A program made the translations under genes and the position numbers. A stretch of DNA of 64,000 nt from Macrobrachium rosenbergii (lineage: Eukaryota; Arthropoda; Malacostraca; Decapoda; Palaemonidae): positions 13,538,508 through 13,602,507 of the forward strand of contig NC_089766.1 of NCBI RefSeq assembly GCF_040412425.1, in the 5' to 3' direction. The notes under the pieces are model-generated. The model saw only the letters and a program-made list of their open reading frames with translations. It was not told the DNA's origin and did no database searches. Positions 34,801 through 47,660 of this stretch are shown in pieces. How positions within the stretch are numbered: position 1 is the first letter of the stretch; every line of letters begins with the position of its first letter.

Positions 34801-35032
34801 TGTCCACCAGGCAGTAGCCAAGACCTCCGGGTCTTCGCATCCCACTGTGGCCTGGTCTTCGGGCCAGGCTGGCACTTCCTTGGCCCCTAAGAAGTCCCAG
34901 TCTTTGAAGGGGTCCCGAGGAAACACCCAGCCTTCTTCTTCCTCGAGATGGGGGGGTCACTCCCGCCCTTTTCAGCCCACTTTCCAAGCCGGTAAAGGGG
35001 GCAAGGATAAGAAGAAGAAGGGGAAACGCTAG
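31832..35032 (+). pseudogene. DIRS-B gag-like ORF, frameshifted
   Basis: The ATG at 31832 opens MEKPSKPSYPQRVCPGVGGK followed by DPHALCTSCRGR; after a shift comes CSRDDPCSECCSWSSEQW, completing the shared DIRS Cys motif. The middle (32100-33800) is very Ser/Pro/Thr-rich. The last third has KEPKASKGLPWSTLAEGVLD (about 34165-34225) and a basic C-terminus, GKGGKDKKKKGKR, ending at TAG 35030-35032. Frames change at least five times. Long minus-strand open frames across this region are shadows of its biased composition. Confidence 0.65.
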
Positions 35033-35063
35033 GGGCGGCGTTCCCCCCCAAAAGCTGCCGAAG

Positions 35064-36945
35064 GTGGGGGGATGCCTGTCGAGCCATTGGGCAACTTGGG
35101 AGCGAAATGGAGCCGAGACCTGGATAGTGGATGTCCTTCGGGTGGGATATCTACTACCCTTCAAGTCTTGGCCTCCCCTCACCTACTCTCCGGTCCATCT
35201 CCAGACATATGTTCCAGGTTCGTCGAAGGACACCGCACTACAGCAAGAAGTGCAAGCCATGCTGAGCAAGGGTGCTGTAGAAGTCGTGTCGGACCAGTCT
35301 CCAGGCTTTTACAGCAGTGTCTTTCCCGTAGAGAAAGCTTCAGGGGGATGGAGACCGGTCATAGACCTCTCTCCCTTGAACCGTTTCGTTCGCCAGACTT
35401 GGTTCACGATGGAAACAGCGCAAACTGTGCTGGCCTCCATCAGAGAGAATGACTTCATGCTTACGGTGGACCTGAAGGATGCGTATTTCCAAATACCCAT
35501 CCATCCGTCCTCTCACAAGTACCTCCGCTTTGTCCTCAGGGAGTCGGTCTTCCAATTCAGGGCACTTTGCTTCGGGCTCTCGACCGCTCCCCAGGTGTTC
35601 ACGAGAATATTCTCCCTCGTGTCAGCTTGGGCCCACTTTTCACGGGATACGTCTTCTGAGGTATCTCGACGACTGGCTAGTCCTGGCGAGCTCTAAAACA
35701 CTTCGCAGTTGCTACAGGACAGGGATTGGCTCCTTGAGTTTTGCCGAGATCTAGGGATCATGGTAAATCTGGAGAAGTCAGATCCCACCCCCAAGCAGAG
35801 GATAGAGTACCTGGGCATGCTGATAGATACGGTGGCAGCTAAAGTCTTTCCCTAGGACTCTCGTATCAGCAAGTTCAGGCAGGCAGCACAGCTGTTCCTG
35901 TCATGGCAGGAGCAGCCAGCTCGGCAATGGCAAGTCGTTATCGGTCACCTGTCGTCTTTGGAGAAACTAGTACCTCACCGGGGTCTTCACCTGCGGTCTC
36001 TCCAGTGGAGACTGAAAAAGTATTGGTCCCAGTCCCAAGACCCCAGTCCTTCCTCATCCCTCTTTCCGAGGAGGTGAGGAAGGACCATCGCTGGTGGTTA
36101 GGCGACAGGAACCTCTTGATAGGAGCATCTCTGCATACTCCCCCGGACATGCTTCTGTTTTCATCAACGCATCGACTTCCTCTTGTGGCGCACACCTGGA
36201 GGAGTTGCTGATTTCGGGAGTGTGGCACCGAGACGACGAGCACCTTCACATCAACATCCTAGAAAAAAGGTGGCCTTCCTGGCCCTCCAAGAGTTCCGGG
36301 ATCGAGTGATGGGACACTCCGTGGTACTGATGAGCGACAATACCACAGTAGTGTATACGTCAACAAGCAGGGTGGGACTGGTGTCCCACCAGCTTCATCA
36401 GTTGACGATGCAGGTGCACGAGTGGGCTGTGGCTCACTTGGTAGAGCTGTCAGCCAGGTACATTCCAGGCAAGAGGAATGTCGTGGCAGACAAGCTCAGC
36501 CGCCAGAGCCAGGTGGTAGGGACCGAATGGTCCCTCCATCAGAAGTAGCAGAAAGGCTGTTCAACCTGTGGGGCGTCCAGCCATCGATCTGTTAAGCCAC
36601 CCGGCACAACAGAAAGCTCCAGGTCTTCTGTTCTGTTGTGCCGGACCCATGGGCAGCTGCGGAGGATGCGTTCCAACACCCGTGGGACAATCTTGGCGAT
36701 ATCGCCTTTCCCCATTCTGTCTGATTCGCCAGTGATGATCACCCCTTCATCTCAGAATGACTCTGGTGGCACCCAAGTGTCCCCAGGCCATTTGGTACCC
36801 GGACCTGCTAGCTCTCCTCTCCGAGGCGCCGAGAGATTCCCCTGGCCCAACCTCCTGTGTCAACCCCATGCAGAGCGGTTCCACCTGGCAGTGCATTCCT
36901 TGTGTCTTCACAGCTGGAGGTTATCCACCATCTCTTGCGAGTGAG
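35064..36945 (+). pseudogene. DIRS-B RT, RNase H, methyltransferase-like ORF
   Basis: The 210-codon frame 35064-35696 carries GWRPVIDLSPLNRFV, FMLTVDLKDAYFQIPIHPSS and FRALCFGLSTAPQVFTRIF. A shift precedes the catalytic YLDDW at 35662-35676. RNase H is spread over 36094-36548 (HINILEK, LMSDNTTVVY, RYIPGKRNVVADKLSRQ). The methyltransferase-like part is broken up in 36550-36945, with APKCPQAIWYPDLLALLSE and LRVRGFSRSPF recognisable. In-frame stops (35854-35856) and at least six shifts make it inactive. Confidence 0.8.
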
Positions 36946-37014
36946 AGGCTTTTCGCGCTCGCCCTTCACAACAGAGATGGCAGAATACCTCAGAAGATCC
37001 TCCGCAGCGGTATA
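36946..37014 (+). pseudogene. DIRS-B recombinase, 5' fragment before Tigger
   Basis: Codons reading YLRRSSAAVY lead to the insertion point at TA 37013-37014. They align with the linker just before the recombinase in DIRS-C (ARRPSSIKVYESKW) and DIRS-D (ARRTSSIAVYQSKW). The frame continues after the insertion at 56400. Confidence 0.75.
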
Positions 37015-37817
37015 CAGTGAACCCTCGCTTCTGTGGTTGGGTTCGACTATCTCCAGTGATTCACGACTTCTCTTCTTTTTTCCATCTACGTATGTACTGT
37101 ATATTATAAGAGAAAATATATAGCTGGATTTTCCCTCCCAAAAATAGTCAACAGATATGAAGACCCAAATATTTCATTAATTCCATTAATAATTATTAAT
37201 ATCTGCTAGTACTGTTGGTTCATTGCATTATGACATATAATTCAGTACAAAATGAAATTAAACAAAAGAGAATGTGATCATGATAATTCATTATAGTACT
37301 AGTAAAATTAAACTGAACATGAAATGCTAATCAGATGCAGTCTGACATTGTCATATTTGAATGGTGTAAGGCTGCTGATGGCTACATATATACTAATTAT
37401 AAAATACAAATGTAATGAATGTGCATCTTTTTCCATGAATCTTTTGCACTGCATCCAATAATATTGTTTGTTGCAAAAATCACATCTCGAATAAACCTAT
37501 ACTACTACAACAAAAAAGCATAAAATAGCGTAAAGTATATTTGAATTTGAAACTAGCATGTAAGATGGGCTGTGATTGGTTCCATTGGTGATAGATGACG
37601 AATCAGCTCCCAAGTTTTGTAATCTCGCCTGTGATTGGTGTTTTGACCGTTTCTCCGACCCGCTCAGCTTCCCTTGTCTCTGACCATGGCATCTTCTCGC
37701 TCCACTTGTACTTTTCCGAAGAAATCTCGGTAGATAGATGCTGTTTACATTACCAGTGCTGTGCGTGACAGTGTGTGTTTGAAGTTGAACTTTTTTTAAC
37801 TTTGTTTAACCCCTACA

Positions 37818-39193
37818 ATGGCTCCCAAGCGTTCTGCTTCTGCTAAGGCTGGTACTGAGCCTAAACCAACGGAAAATGATGACGATTGCTGAGAAGGTGA
37901 CACTTCTCGATATGTTGAGGGAAGGGAGAAGTTACTGCCGCCGTGGCCCGCCATTTTGGAGTGAACGAATCCACTGTTCGCCTACATTAAGAAGGATGGG
38001 GCGAAGATTAGGAAGACTTTAGCAAGTCAGCAAAGCGAGTTGTTACGGCTCGTAATAAAGCGATGCGTCCGTATGGAAGGTGCTTTGTCAATCTGGATTG
38101 CCGACTGCGGAAGAAGAAAATAGCCTTGGATACAAACACCATCCGAACCAAGGCTTTGAGGTTGTATGAGAATTTCATGTGGCAAAGGAACCTCAAGATG
38201 ATGGAGACCACGCTGAAGAAGAAGGAAAGGCTGGTACTTCCTCGATGATGTAGATGAACCTCAAGCAGGGACATCCACTGATTCCCAGCCTCAGACGCGT
38301 GACGTTTACCGCCAGCAAAGGATGTTTCGCCAAGTTTCAGAAACGCATTACCTGAAAAAGCGTTTCCCTGCATGGTGAGGCTGCTTCCGCTGACACGGTC
38401 GCTGCTGAAACTTACGCTAATGAGAAAGAATATTATCGCTGAAGGTGGATACAAGCCCTGTCTCAAGTCTTTAATATGGACGAGACGGGTTTGTTTTGGA
38501 AGAGAATGCCATCGCTGAACTTTCCTGTTCAAAGAAGAAGCCAAAGCCTCTGGCTTTAAAGCATTCAAAGATCGTGTTACCCTAGTGATGTGTAGCAGTG
38601 CTGCGGGATTTTTGCTAAAGCCAGGGCTTATTTATAAACCGAAAAACCCTCGTGCTTTGAAAAATAAAAATAAGAATCTCCTTCCCGTGTATTGGATGCA
38701 TAATCCAAAAGCATGGATTACTGAAGATGCTGACCTCCAACTACGTTCCACCAGTGTTTTATCCCACAAGTCAGTAAATATCTCTTAGAGAAGGGCTTGC
38801 CATTTAAGATCCTTCTCCTGTTGGATAACGCTGGTGGACACGCCCAAAAGATCTTTCGCATGAGGGCATTCAGGTTGAGTTCCTGCCACCCAACACAATG
38901 TCCTTAATTCAACCGATAGACCAGGGGTTATCAGGGCGTTCAAGGCCCTCTACATCGAAGAATACCTTGGCGGACCTCGTTGCGTGTGTGGATGCCAGTG
39001 CAGAAGATGAGGATGAAACATTCAATTTGAAGGCGTTGCTGGCGGCAGTACACAGTTCCCAGCGTGCCTTCAGAACATCCAGAAGGCACTGCAAGAAATG
39101 AAACCTGCTTTGTTAACGCAAGCTGGGGAAGTTGTGGTCCGAGATTGTTTACTTTTGACGAGGATTTACAAACCGAGATTCAACACTCTGCAG
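37818..39193 (+). pseudogene. Tigger transposase, N-terminal and catalytic part
   Basis: Begins MAPKRSASAKAGTEPKPTEN at 37818, then a CENP-B-type DNA-binding region in shifting frames (EKVTLLDML, ARHFGVNEST, a TARNKAM block, LDTNTIRTKALRLYENFM at about 38128-38180). The DDE/DDD core: NMDETGLFWKRMPS near 38475 (first Asp), LLLDNAGGHAQ near 38816 (second Asp), EFLPPNTMSLIQPIDQG near 38875-38930 (third). The fragment stops at the hAT target duplication (39186-39193), in the middle of TEIQHSA. More than eight shifts are needed to follow it, so it is inactive. Confidence 0.88.
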
Positions 39194-39399
39194 CAGGGCA
39201 TGTAGTACGAATGACAGTTCGATTTGTTTTTTCGACTTGGGAGTACCACACATTTTTACCAGTTACCACCTTTCATGTACAGTACCTAAAAATTCATACC
39301 AGTTCCATCAATAGTAAGATATTTTATCGAAGGCCGTTATTTCGTGGCTGTTTCGATGGTCTTTTTTTTTACATTGCAGTTCATATAGACATAACATGG

Positions 39400-39460
39400 C
39401 ACTTTACTACTACAACTACTACTACTACTACTACTAGTACTACTACTACTACCATTACCA
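39400..39460. repeat. (CTA)n microsatellite
   Basis: CTA/ACT trinucleotides within the hAT 3' noncoding region. Confidence 0.9.
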
Positions 39461-39580
39461 CCACTGCCACTTCAAGAAGATTGGTGTTATGTAATACATT
39501 AATGATATAATACAATTTTATTTTGCTAAGGTTACAAAAGGAAAATGTTCAGTTATACAGTATTAGGCATTCATACAGTT

Positions 39581-41358
39581 TTATGTGTTGCAGCGTAATA
39601 GCATTACAGCATCAACAATATCCTCTTTTAGACCTAGTCTTAAATCATTAAGAATATAGCGCAACCCAGAGAATGTCTGATTCGCTCTGATCAAGCATTG
39701 AGTAACAGGCAGAGCAACTGCTACTTCAGCAAGATTTTTAGTGCACTTTCTTGCTGATAATGCCACCACTGGAAAATACACTCATTTTTACTGATACGTG
39801 AAACTTTGGCGAACATTTTGATATGCTCAGCCACTTCACTCTCTTTGCTTCAAAAGATCAGTTGCTCTGCTTACATCACTGACTTCGGAGTAATTGCTCT
39901 ACAATATCTACTGACCAAGTGCTGAGTCACCTTCACCATCACTATCGAAAAACGTGAATGAATCGTCTTTTGCCAGCATTGAGACTGAGAAACAAGACAT
40001 AGTACTGGTAGAAGAAATAGTTTTAATTTTTTTCCAGAGTCCAAGAAGATGTATTTGATTAAGTTCCTTCTGCTCTTCGGTGAGGAGAACATTATATCTT
40101 CTGTCAAGATACACAGCAGATAGGAAAGCAGGGTTCCTAAGCAGAGAATCTTGCCGTTTTTCCATGGCTTGAAGGAGAAGTGGTGCTGTGACTGCAGTGC
40201 TTCTTTCCAAAACAACTTTGCACTTAACCCACTGAGCAAGGAATTCTCCAGCTGTGAGATTTTTCATCTGTAGTGCACATGTAGCCTCACGGAGTGGTTT
40301 CAGAGCTTCTGTTATGTCACTTATTTTCTCCCAATCTTCATCTAAAATAAGTAAAGATTCATTAGCTAGGCCAATTTGGTTCAAGAATAACTTTTATTCA
40401 AGGACACTGTCCAACATATCATACGTTGAGCCCCATCTTGTTTCACAGTCTAGTTTTGGAAGTGATATGGAGCTGTTCTTGAATATTGAAATATTTTGTG
40501 TATGCGTCTTGTTCACCACTTTCCGCACCCTACATAAGATATGTTTTACACTGTCTGTTTTCAGAACATCATGCACACAGAGTTGCATGGTGTGCAAAGC
40601 GCACCTTACTGATGTAACACTTTTAGCTGCTAAGTGAATGTCATTTACTAAGTCATCTAACTTATTTTCAGCAGCTTCCAATACTTGTTCATCATCGTTT
40701 TCTTCATTGTCACTCAAAATTTCTTCACTGTTTCCTTCCTTCACCTGTGTATCACTGTGCATCAGTTTTCCTACTTTGATTACGTTTGATCCGTTATCTG
40801 TGGTTAACGAGTAAATTTGTTTTTCTTGTATTCCAATCTTATTCAAACAAGCTAGCAAAACTGATTTGATCTCTTCAGCTGTTGCCCTTGTGTCATTTCC
40901 TTTACGGAGGCTGTCACTACCTTCAACTTGCCATTGATATCAGACTGCACGCTCACCCCTTCCCACGCCGGGTGCAGAGATCTAACTTCACACAAACCAA
41001 GCGCTTATCGAACTCAGTCCTCAACTCAAGTCTTTTTTTCTCTGCGGCTTCAAGAGTCAGAGACCGAACAGCTCTTTGACTTAATGACACGCCAAGCTTG
41101 TTTGCAATGGGACCCATAAGCTTTGATTAAGCTGTTTTCTCAAAAACAGATAAGGGCAATCCGTTGACAGTAACTGCTTCAACGACAAGTCCCTGCATCT
41201 CTTGCTTACCACAGAAGTGGACAATTCTATCACTTCCGTTTTCTTTCTTTTTGCACACGAATCTTGCTAATCGACCAGGAAGGACAAAATAATTAGATAT
41301 ATTTTCTCTCCCGTTTCCTAGACGCATTGTTTTTGGCATTGTCCAGGAGTTTCTTATT
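39581..41358 (-). pseudogene. hAT transposase, main part, frameshifted
   Basis: On the minus strand from the DIRS-C junction: LGNGRENISNYFVLPGRLAR (41270-41330), LPLSVFEKTA, a block PIANKLGVSLSQRAVRSLTL near 41050-41110, LTTDNGSNVIKVGKLM (40770-40815, the Asp region of the hAT catalytic core), RCALHTMQLCVHDVLK, LDCETRWGSTYDMLDSVLE (40397-40455), LSAVYLDRRYNVLL, and the C-terminal dimerisation domain YFPVVALSARK, then FSGLRYILNDLR and LKEDIVDAVMLLRCN (39581-39781). These are hAT landmarks in the correct order. About five shifts or stops separate them. The normal C-terminal RTFSGLK-type motif is close to intact (QTFSGLR). Confidence 0.9.
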
Positions 41359-41524
41359 TTAACACATACAACTTACCTGTTAGTTACATATAGCTTTAGT
41401 CTTTGACGTCCACGGCAAAATTTCAAAACGCATGCAGCGCCAGTCCGAATATCGGGTGATCGCCCTTACCTGCCCTCTGTCGGGTACTAGGAACTATTCC
41501 AACATGCTTCAGAATAATTTTGCC
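41359..41524. repeat. DIRS-C left inverted terminal repeat
   Basis: Starts TTAACACATACAACTTACCT; it includes CCGAATATCGGGTGATCG, which recurs inverted at about 47720. Confidence 0.9.
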
Positions 41525-41671
41525 GTCACGCCGCGACATTGTTGTCGGTACTCGAGCGAAATTTCATTGTATCTGCCTACATCGAGCTGTTTTCACTTGG
41601 TGAAGTACTCTTTGTTGGTTTGCGGCTTTGCCAGTTATTTGTCACCTATTTAGTCAGGTTTTCTGATAATT

Positions 41672-44019
41672 ATGTCAGATTCTGGGTCTTATACCTTTAG
41701 GGTATGCAGCAAAGGCTGTAAGACGAGGTTGGTCAAGGCTAGTCTTGATCCTCATTCAATTTGTGTGGCTTGTAGAGGTCAGGAATGTTCATATGAGAGG
41801 AAGTGTGATGAATGTGTCAGTATGACTGAAAAAGATTGGAAGGCTCTATCTAAGTATGTAAAGAAGCTTGAGAAAGATAGAGCCAGGAAAGCTTTAGCTA
41901 GAAGTTCTTCTTCTCTTCTCTCTCAGAAACCGGAATCTCCCTTAGCTATGCAGGAAACTTCTATTAATATCCCCGTGGCTACTAATATTCCTATTCCTGA
42001 CTCTGATATCCCTGAACCCGTTACCGTGTCTGAGTATCAAGTCCAGATGGACGCCAGATTTAACCTTATTGTGGGCGCCATGGAGGATATTGGCGTTAAC
42101 GTGAAATCCCTTCATGAGCGTATGGATTCTTTCCAAAATATTGTGAATAATTTAAGTGCAGTGCAAAGTGTTAGTGTGGTGGAGGAGGTGGTTGCTCGGC
42201 CTACTCGTTCTCCTAGACCTAAGCCTCTGTCAAGCTCCCTGCTCCTGGGAGAAGACATGCTGAAAGTCCAAGGGAGGCGAGTGGGGTCTGCTCACGAGCA
42301 GCCGCCCCTCGAACAGTCCTGTTGTTTCCCAGGCTGTTTCAGAGCGCCGTTGGAAAGGCGACTCAAGGAAGTGTCTTTCTTCAAGCTCCAGTGATTCGCC
42401 TCGCAGAGGCTGGAGATTTCCGACGAGTCTAGACCATTGAAGAGGTCCAGGAATCTTTCGCCTTCAGCGGTTCAGAAGAAGAAGCCATTTCGCTTATCAC
42501 AGCCTTCCTGTAGTTTTTGGGAGAGTCCGGAGAGATTTTCGTCGTCAGAAGAATCTTCTCCCAGGCGCAAGGCTCATGTGCGCAAGAGGTATAAGACTTC
42601 CCATTCGGTATTGCCCAGCGTTCCCGGTGTTTCTCCTTTGGTTTCACGTAAGCCTATTGTGGCTTCTGCGCCTCTTCCTCATCACGATCCTGGCTCTACT
42701 GATCATCGTTCCCCAGTTGGATCCTCGTCTACTCATGACTTTCTTCGAGCGATGCACAAGAAAATTGGAAGCATTCTTGGCGGGCTCGAAGGCCTGGTTC
42801 TTCTCCAGCAAAGCCTTCTGAAGTGTATTTGATGCCTCCTCCTTCGCCTCTCGAGCTCTCGGAGCGCCCAGTACGAAAGCTCCTCCTCGATCTGTCTCTC
42901 TTGATCCTCCTTTGGTTCAGGCTCAGGATCAGGCTCTGCACGCCTAGTCAGGCTCAGGCGCCCCTCAAGATTTAGCGCTCTCTCAGGCTCAAGCGCCTCA
43001 GGTAGCGCCAGGTGAGGCGCCATCCCAGGCTCCTTTTGTGGCGCCAGTTCAGGCTCCTCTTGTGGCGCAGGCTCCTCTTGTGGCGCCAGTTCAGGCTCCT
43101 CTTGTGGCACCTACTCAGGCTCAGGCTCCTCCTCAAGCTCTTATTCAGGCTCCTACTCTTCCTTCACAAGATGTGTGTGTGCAAGCGGAAGGTTTTTCTC
43201 CTATTTCGTCTGAGGAAGAAGTTGTGGAAGAGTTTCCTGTAGACAACCAGACTCCTCTCGCTGGGATTACAAGAAGCTTCTTCGCTTCTTTATTGATAAT
43301 TTTCCTGAGGATTTTGCACCTGCGGCCCGGCTTCCCCTCTCTCTCAGTACGCAAGAGACTCAAGCCTCCTACCTCTTCCTTTATGAAGTTAGTGCTTTCT
43401 ATTTCAGCTAAGAAGGCATTAAAGAAAATGAACTCCTGGTTGGAAGACAAACGTGATCAGGGAAAAACCACTTTCTGCTTCCCTCCTTCCAAGCTTTCTA
43501 CTAAGACGAAGGCTTGCTACGACACTGGGGAAGTTTTCTCTCTGGGAGCTTCTGCCTCCTCTCAGGGAGACTTCTCCAGTCTCGTTGATTCTACCCGTTC
43601 TCTGGCGATGAACTCGGCTCGGATTTTCTTCTCTCCTTCAGAGTTGGACCACCTTTTGAAGAACGTTTTCCGAGTTTTGGAAGTCATCAGTTTTATGGAC
43701 TGGACTATTGGCGCTTTGGGTAGGAAGGTAAAGTCTTTTGGTCTTTCCGGCGCATTTCGATGATTTCTCTTCTGTTATGTCCTGCTTAGATAAAGGGATT
43801 AGTGACGGTGCGTCTGAGTTAGCCTCCATCTTCACGTTAGGAGTTCTTAAGAAGCGACAACTTTGGTGCTCTTTGTCGCTCGTGGAGTTTCTAGGACTCA
43901 AAGATCGGCTCTTCTTTTCGCTAAGAAGTACCTTTTCCCTCAAGAACTTGTGGCCGAAAGTGTCGAAATCCCTTACTCAGAAGTCCACACAGGACCTTTT
44001 GGCGCAATCCACTAAATGA
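41672..44019 (+). pseudogene. DIRS-C gag-like ORF, lightly frameshifted
   Basis: The first frame (41672-42394, 240 codons) starts MSDSGSYTFRVCSKGCKTRL and carries the clearest Cys motif: C-x3-C..DPHSICVACRGQECSYERKC, then DECVSMTEKDW. A coiled, charged stretch (KKLEKDRARKAL) follows. A shift near 42390 leads to 42437-42832. A low-complexity Gln/Ala/Pro stretch at 43040-43160 (VAPVQAPL repeats) precedes LVLSISAKKALKKMNSWLED, TGEVFSLGASASSQGDF and LEVISFMDWTIGALG (43380-43720). The last frame, 43738-44019, has ILTLGVLKKRQLWCSLSL-type sequence. The two long conserved halves match DIRS-A gag. Confidence 0.7.
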
Positions 44020-46230
44020 AACCAAAAGCTCCTCAACCTTCTCTGCCAGCGCAAACTCGTCCTCTAGTTAATCAAAATAGGCCCTTTCGTGGCAGGCCCC
44101 TCACCCGTACAGGATCTAGTTTCCGGGCAAAGCAAGATTTGTCTCCAGGGCTATCAAACCCTCAATTAAAAAGTGATCTGCATGTCCTCCATGCACTAGT
44201 AGGAGCCAGACTTCAGCAGTTCTGGCAAACTTGGGAGGAGATCGGAGCGGACCAGTGGACCACGTCCGTGCTAAAGGAAGGATATTCTATCCCCTTCCTC
44301 AAGAGGCCCCTCTTGCAACAGAACCTTTAGCTTTGACAGCATATTCCAGCAACTTAGAGAAATGCTCGGTTCTGAGTGCGGAAGTAGACTCCATGCTTTT
44401 AAAAGGAGCGATAGAGATCGTGGAAGAAGTCAACTCTCCAGGCTTTTACAACCGCCTTTTTCTTGTTCCAAAGGCCTCAGGCGGCTGGAGACCAGTCCTG
44501 GACGTGAGTTCTCTCAACCTTTTCGTGGAGAAAACCAGTTTCTCGATGGAGACGACGCAATCCGTCCTCAATTCTCTTCGTCCGGGGATTGGATGGTCTC
44601 AATAGATCTGCAGGACGCTTACTTTCACATTCCGATCCATCCCGCGTCCAGGAAGTTTCTTCGCCGTTTTCCAGGAGAAGACTTATCAGTTCAGGACTCT
44701 GTGCTTCGGTCTGTCCACAGCCCTCAAGTATTCACAAGAGTTATGTCCACTGTTGCCAAAGCTCTTCATCTCAGAGGAATAAAGATCTCTCTCTATCTAG
44801 ACGATTGGCTCCTTCGTTCCCAGTCTCAGTCTCAGTGCTTGGAGGATTTGAAAGTAACTCTCGACTTGACACAGAAGCTAGGACTTCTAATCAATTGGAA
44901 GAAGTCTCACCTATCTCCCTCACAATCCAGGATCTATTTAGGAGTGAGACTGGAAACAGTTCCTTTTCTGGCTTTTCCGTCAGATCAAAGAATCTCGGAC
45001 TGTCTCGCAAAAGTCCAGAACTTTCTGGATATGGATACCTGTTCCAGTAAAAGGCTTGGATGAGCCTCCTGGGAACTCTGGCGTCAATAGAAAAGTTTGT
45101 CTCCTGGGGAGACTTCACATGAGGCCCCTTCAATTCTACCTCAGGGAGCAATGGAACAGGAAAACGCTTCCAGACTCCTTCTCCTTTCCAATCTCGGACC
45201 GTATCAAGGAGGATCTAAGGTGGTGGTTAGATCGAAGAAAATTAGAGAAAGGTCTCTCTCTTTTTCCGTCGAACCCAACCACGAACTGTTTGCAGACTCG
45301 TCAGAAGTAGGATGGGGAGCGACGTTGGGTGTAAAAGAAATTTCAGGTTTGTGGAATGCGACAGAAAAAGAATGGCACATCAACAAGAAGGAGTTGAAAG
45401 CAATCCACCTGAGTCTCGTTACACTTCCTACCATTTCGTACAGGGACAAACAGTTCTGGTTCATTCAGACAGCACCACAGCGTTGTCTTATATAAAGAAA
45501 CAGGGGCACTCATTCTTACTCCTCAGCGAGGTAGCAAGAGACCTCCTTTTGTGGGCAGAAAAGCACAAGATTCTGCTCCTAACGAGATTCATTCAGGGAG
45601 CCCTCAACGTGAGAGCGGACTCCTTGAGCAGGAAGCACCAGGTTCTGTCCACAGAGTGGATTTTGCACGAAAGAAGTGTGCAAGTCGCTGTGGAGACTTT
45701 GGGGTCAACCTCTGGTAGACCTGTTCGCGACGAACAAGTCGAACAGGCTCCCAATCTTCTGCTCTCCTGTCCCGGACCAAGCAGCCTTCCAGACGGACGC
45801 AATGCTACTGAATTGGTCGGGTCTGGACCTTTACGCCTTCCCGCCGTTCAAGATGTTAGGTGCGGTGTTGAGGAAATTTCAGCACCACTCCAACACCAGG
45901 ATGACGTTGATAGCCCCCTTCTGGCCTTCCAGGGATTGGTTCCCAGTTCTCATGGATCTCTTGATCGACTTCCCGAGGAGCCTTCCAAACAGAGTAGATT
46001 TACTCAGACAGCCCCACTTCAGGAGATTTCACGAAAACCTGTCAAGTCTGCGGCTAACTGCGTTCAGACTATCGAACGTCTTCTCAGAAGCAAAGGATTT
46101 TCGAAGAAAGCGGCTCAATCCATCGCTAGAGCCAGAAGACCATCTTCGATCAAGGTCTATGAGTCCAAGTGGAATATGTTTCGTTCATGGTGCAAAGATC
46201 ATGACATTTCCTCTTCCAGAACCTCGTGAC
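44016..46230 (+). pseudogene. DIRS-C RT, RNase H, methyltransferase-like ORF
   Basis: RT: FYNRLFLVPKASGGWRPVLD (44446-44505), DWMVSIDLQDAYFHIPIHPA in a neighbouring frame, then LYLDDWLLRS with YLDDW at 44794-44808. RNase H: HINKKELKAIHLSL, VHSDSTTALSYIKKQG and GALNVRADSLSRKHQ (45380-45640). Methyltransferase-like: PLVDLFATNKSNRLPIFCSP, YAFPPFKMLGAVL and TLIAPFWPSRDWFP (45709-45945). Two overlapping frames (45312-46229 and 45676-46665) alternate as the true frame, indicating paired compensating shifts near 45680 and 46070. Otherwise it is well preserved. Confidence 0.85.
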
Positions 46231-47118
46231 GAGATTATGGATTTTCTTTTGTTCCTCGGGAATAAGAACCTTTCTGTATCCACACTTAAAGGTTATCGTA
46301 GCATGCTGGCTACTGTTTTTCGTCACAGAGGTTTGGATATCTCTAATAACCAAGATTTAACGGACCTTATTAAATCCTTCGGTACCTCTAAGAGGTCAGA
46401 TGCTAAAGTTGTTTCGTGGAATCTTGATGTAGTCCTGAAGTGGCTTATGTCTGAGAAATTTGAACCTATGGATTCTGCTTCTTTAAGAGATCTTACGAGG
46501 AAAACCCTCTTTTTAGTTTTGTTAGCTACAGCTAAGAGAATCAGTGAGATCCACGCCTTGGATAAGAGAGTAGGATTCTCTGCTTCAAAAGCAATTTGTT
46601 CTTTCAAACTGTTTTTTATGGCCAAGAACGAGACCCCTTCGCACTCCGTGGCCTCGCTCTTTTGAGATTCCGAGTCTGTCGGAATTGGTAGGTAAGGAGC
46701 AGGAGAGGTTCCTCTGCCCAGTCAGAGCCTTGAAATATTATTTGCGATGGACTAAAGATATTAGGGGTCCTTCAGATTCCTTATGGTGTTCGGTCAGGAA
46801 CCCTCTTAGACCAATGTCCAAGAATGCCATGTCCTTTTTATTAGAGATCTGATTTCTGAAGCTCACTCCAATATTTCAGAGAATGATTTGAAAATGTGTA
46901 AAGTGAAGGCTCACGAAGTGAGGGCTATCTCTACTTCTCTCGCTTATAAAAGGAACCTCTCCCTTCAAGATATTGTGCAAGCAACCTACTGGAGGTGTAA
47001 GTCTGTATTTGCTTTGCATTATCTCTCGCAAGTGCAGACAGTGTTTGATGAGTGCAGCACGTTAGGGCCCTTTGTTGTATCTGGCACGGTAATGGGTAAA
47101 GGGGTAAAGGAGGATTAA
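46130..47118 (+). pseudogene. DIRS-C tyrosine recombinase, one or two shifts
   Basis: Starts in one frame (RARRPSSIKVYESKWNMFRS) and continues from about 46230 in another: STLKGYRSMLATVFRHRGLD, LLATAKRISEIHALDKRVGF (first catalytic Arg), to 46665. A shift near 46650 and another near 46840 lead to the last frame, 46888-47118, with KAHEVRAISTSLAYKRNLSL (H-x-x-R) and VFALHYLSQV (catalytic Tyr). All catalytic residues of the family are present. Stop at TAA 47116-47118. Confidence 0.85.
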
Positions 47119-47554
47119 CCTACCTTTACTTACTTGTTTTTTGGAGTGTGAAGGTTTTTTATGGTTGTCTGTGAGGGTAAGTGTTGGTTAGTTTTACCCC
47201 ACAGTTGGTTTTGGTTTTTATGGTTATACTTTTTCTTTGGTGTTGGGTGACCCCTTTGTAATTCATGATGTTTGTGCTGCGCCCTGAGCAGGGGCATACT
47301 TGTGGTATTGTCACGGCCATGTCCTAGGTGACTGATACCCAGCTTAAGCAATCTGCGACCAGGTCATTATACCCCGCGGTTGCTCTGAGGATAGCAGGTT
47401 ACTGAGGCAGTAACTGTGGAATCAGCTACCTTAGCAGGTGAGGAACTAAGAAATTTTCTACATTAATAACCTTAATGTTTCCAACAACTCTTTTTAGCTG
47501 TCATTGCCCCACCTCCTAAAGGTGTCAATCAGCTATATGTAACTAACAGGTAAG

Positions 47555-47635
47555 TTGTATGTGTTAAAATGACATTTTTATTCTAAAATAATGTTTAACA
47601 CATACTTACCTGTTAGTTACATATACGAAAGCCCA
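47555..47635. repeat. DIRS-C internal complementary region
   Basis: The minus strand joins GGTAAGTATGTGTTAAACAT (right end) to TTTTAACACATACAACTTAC (left end), the circle-junction arrangement. Confidence 0.85.
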
Positions 47636-47660
47636 CCCTCCTCCCCACGGGGACAGGTAG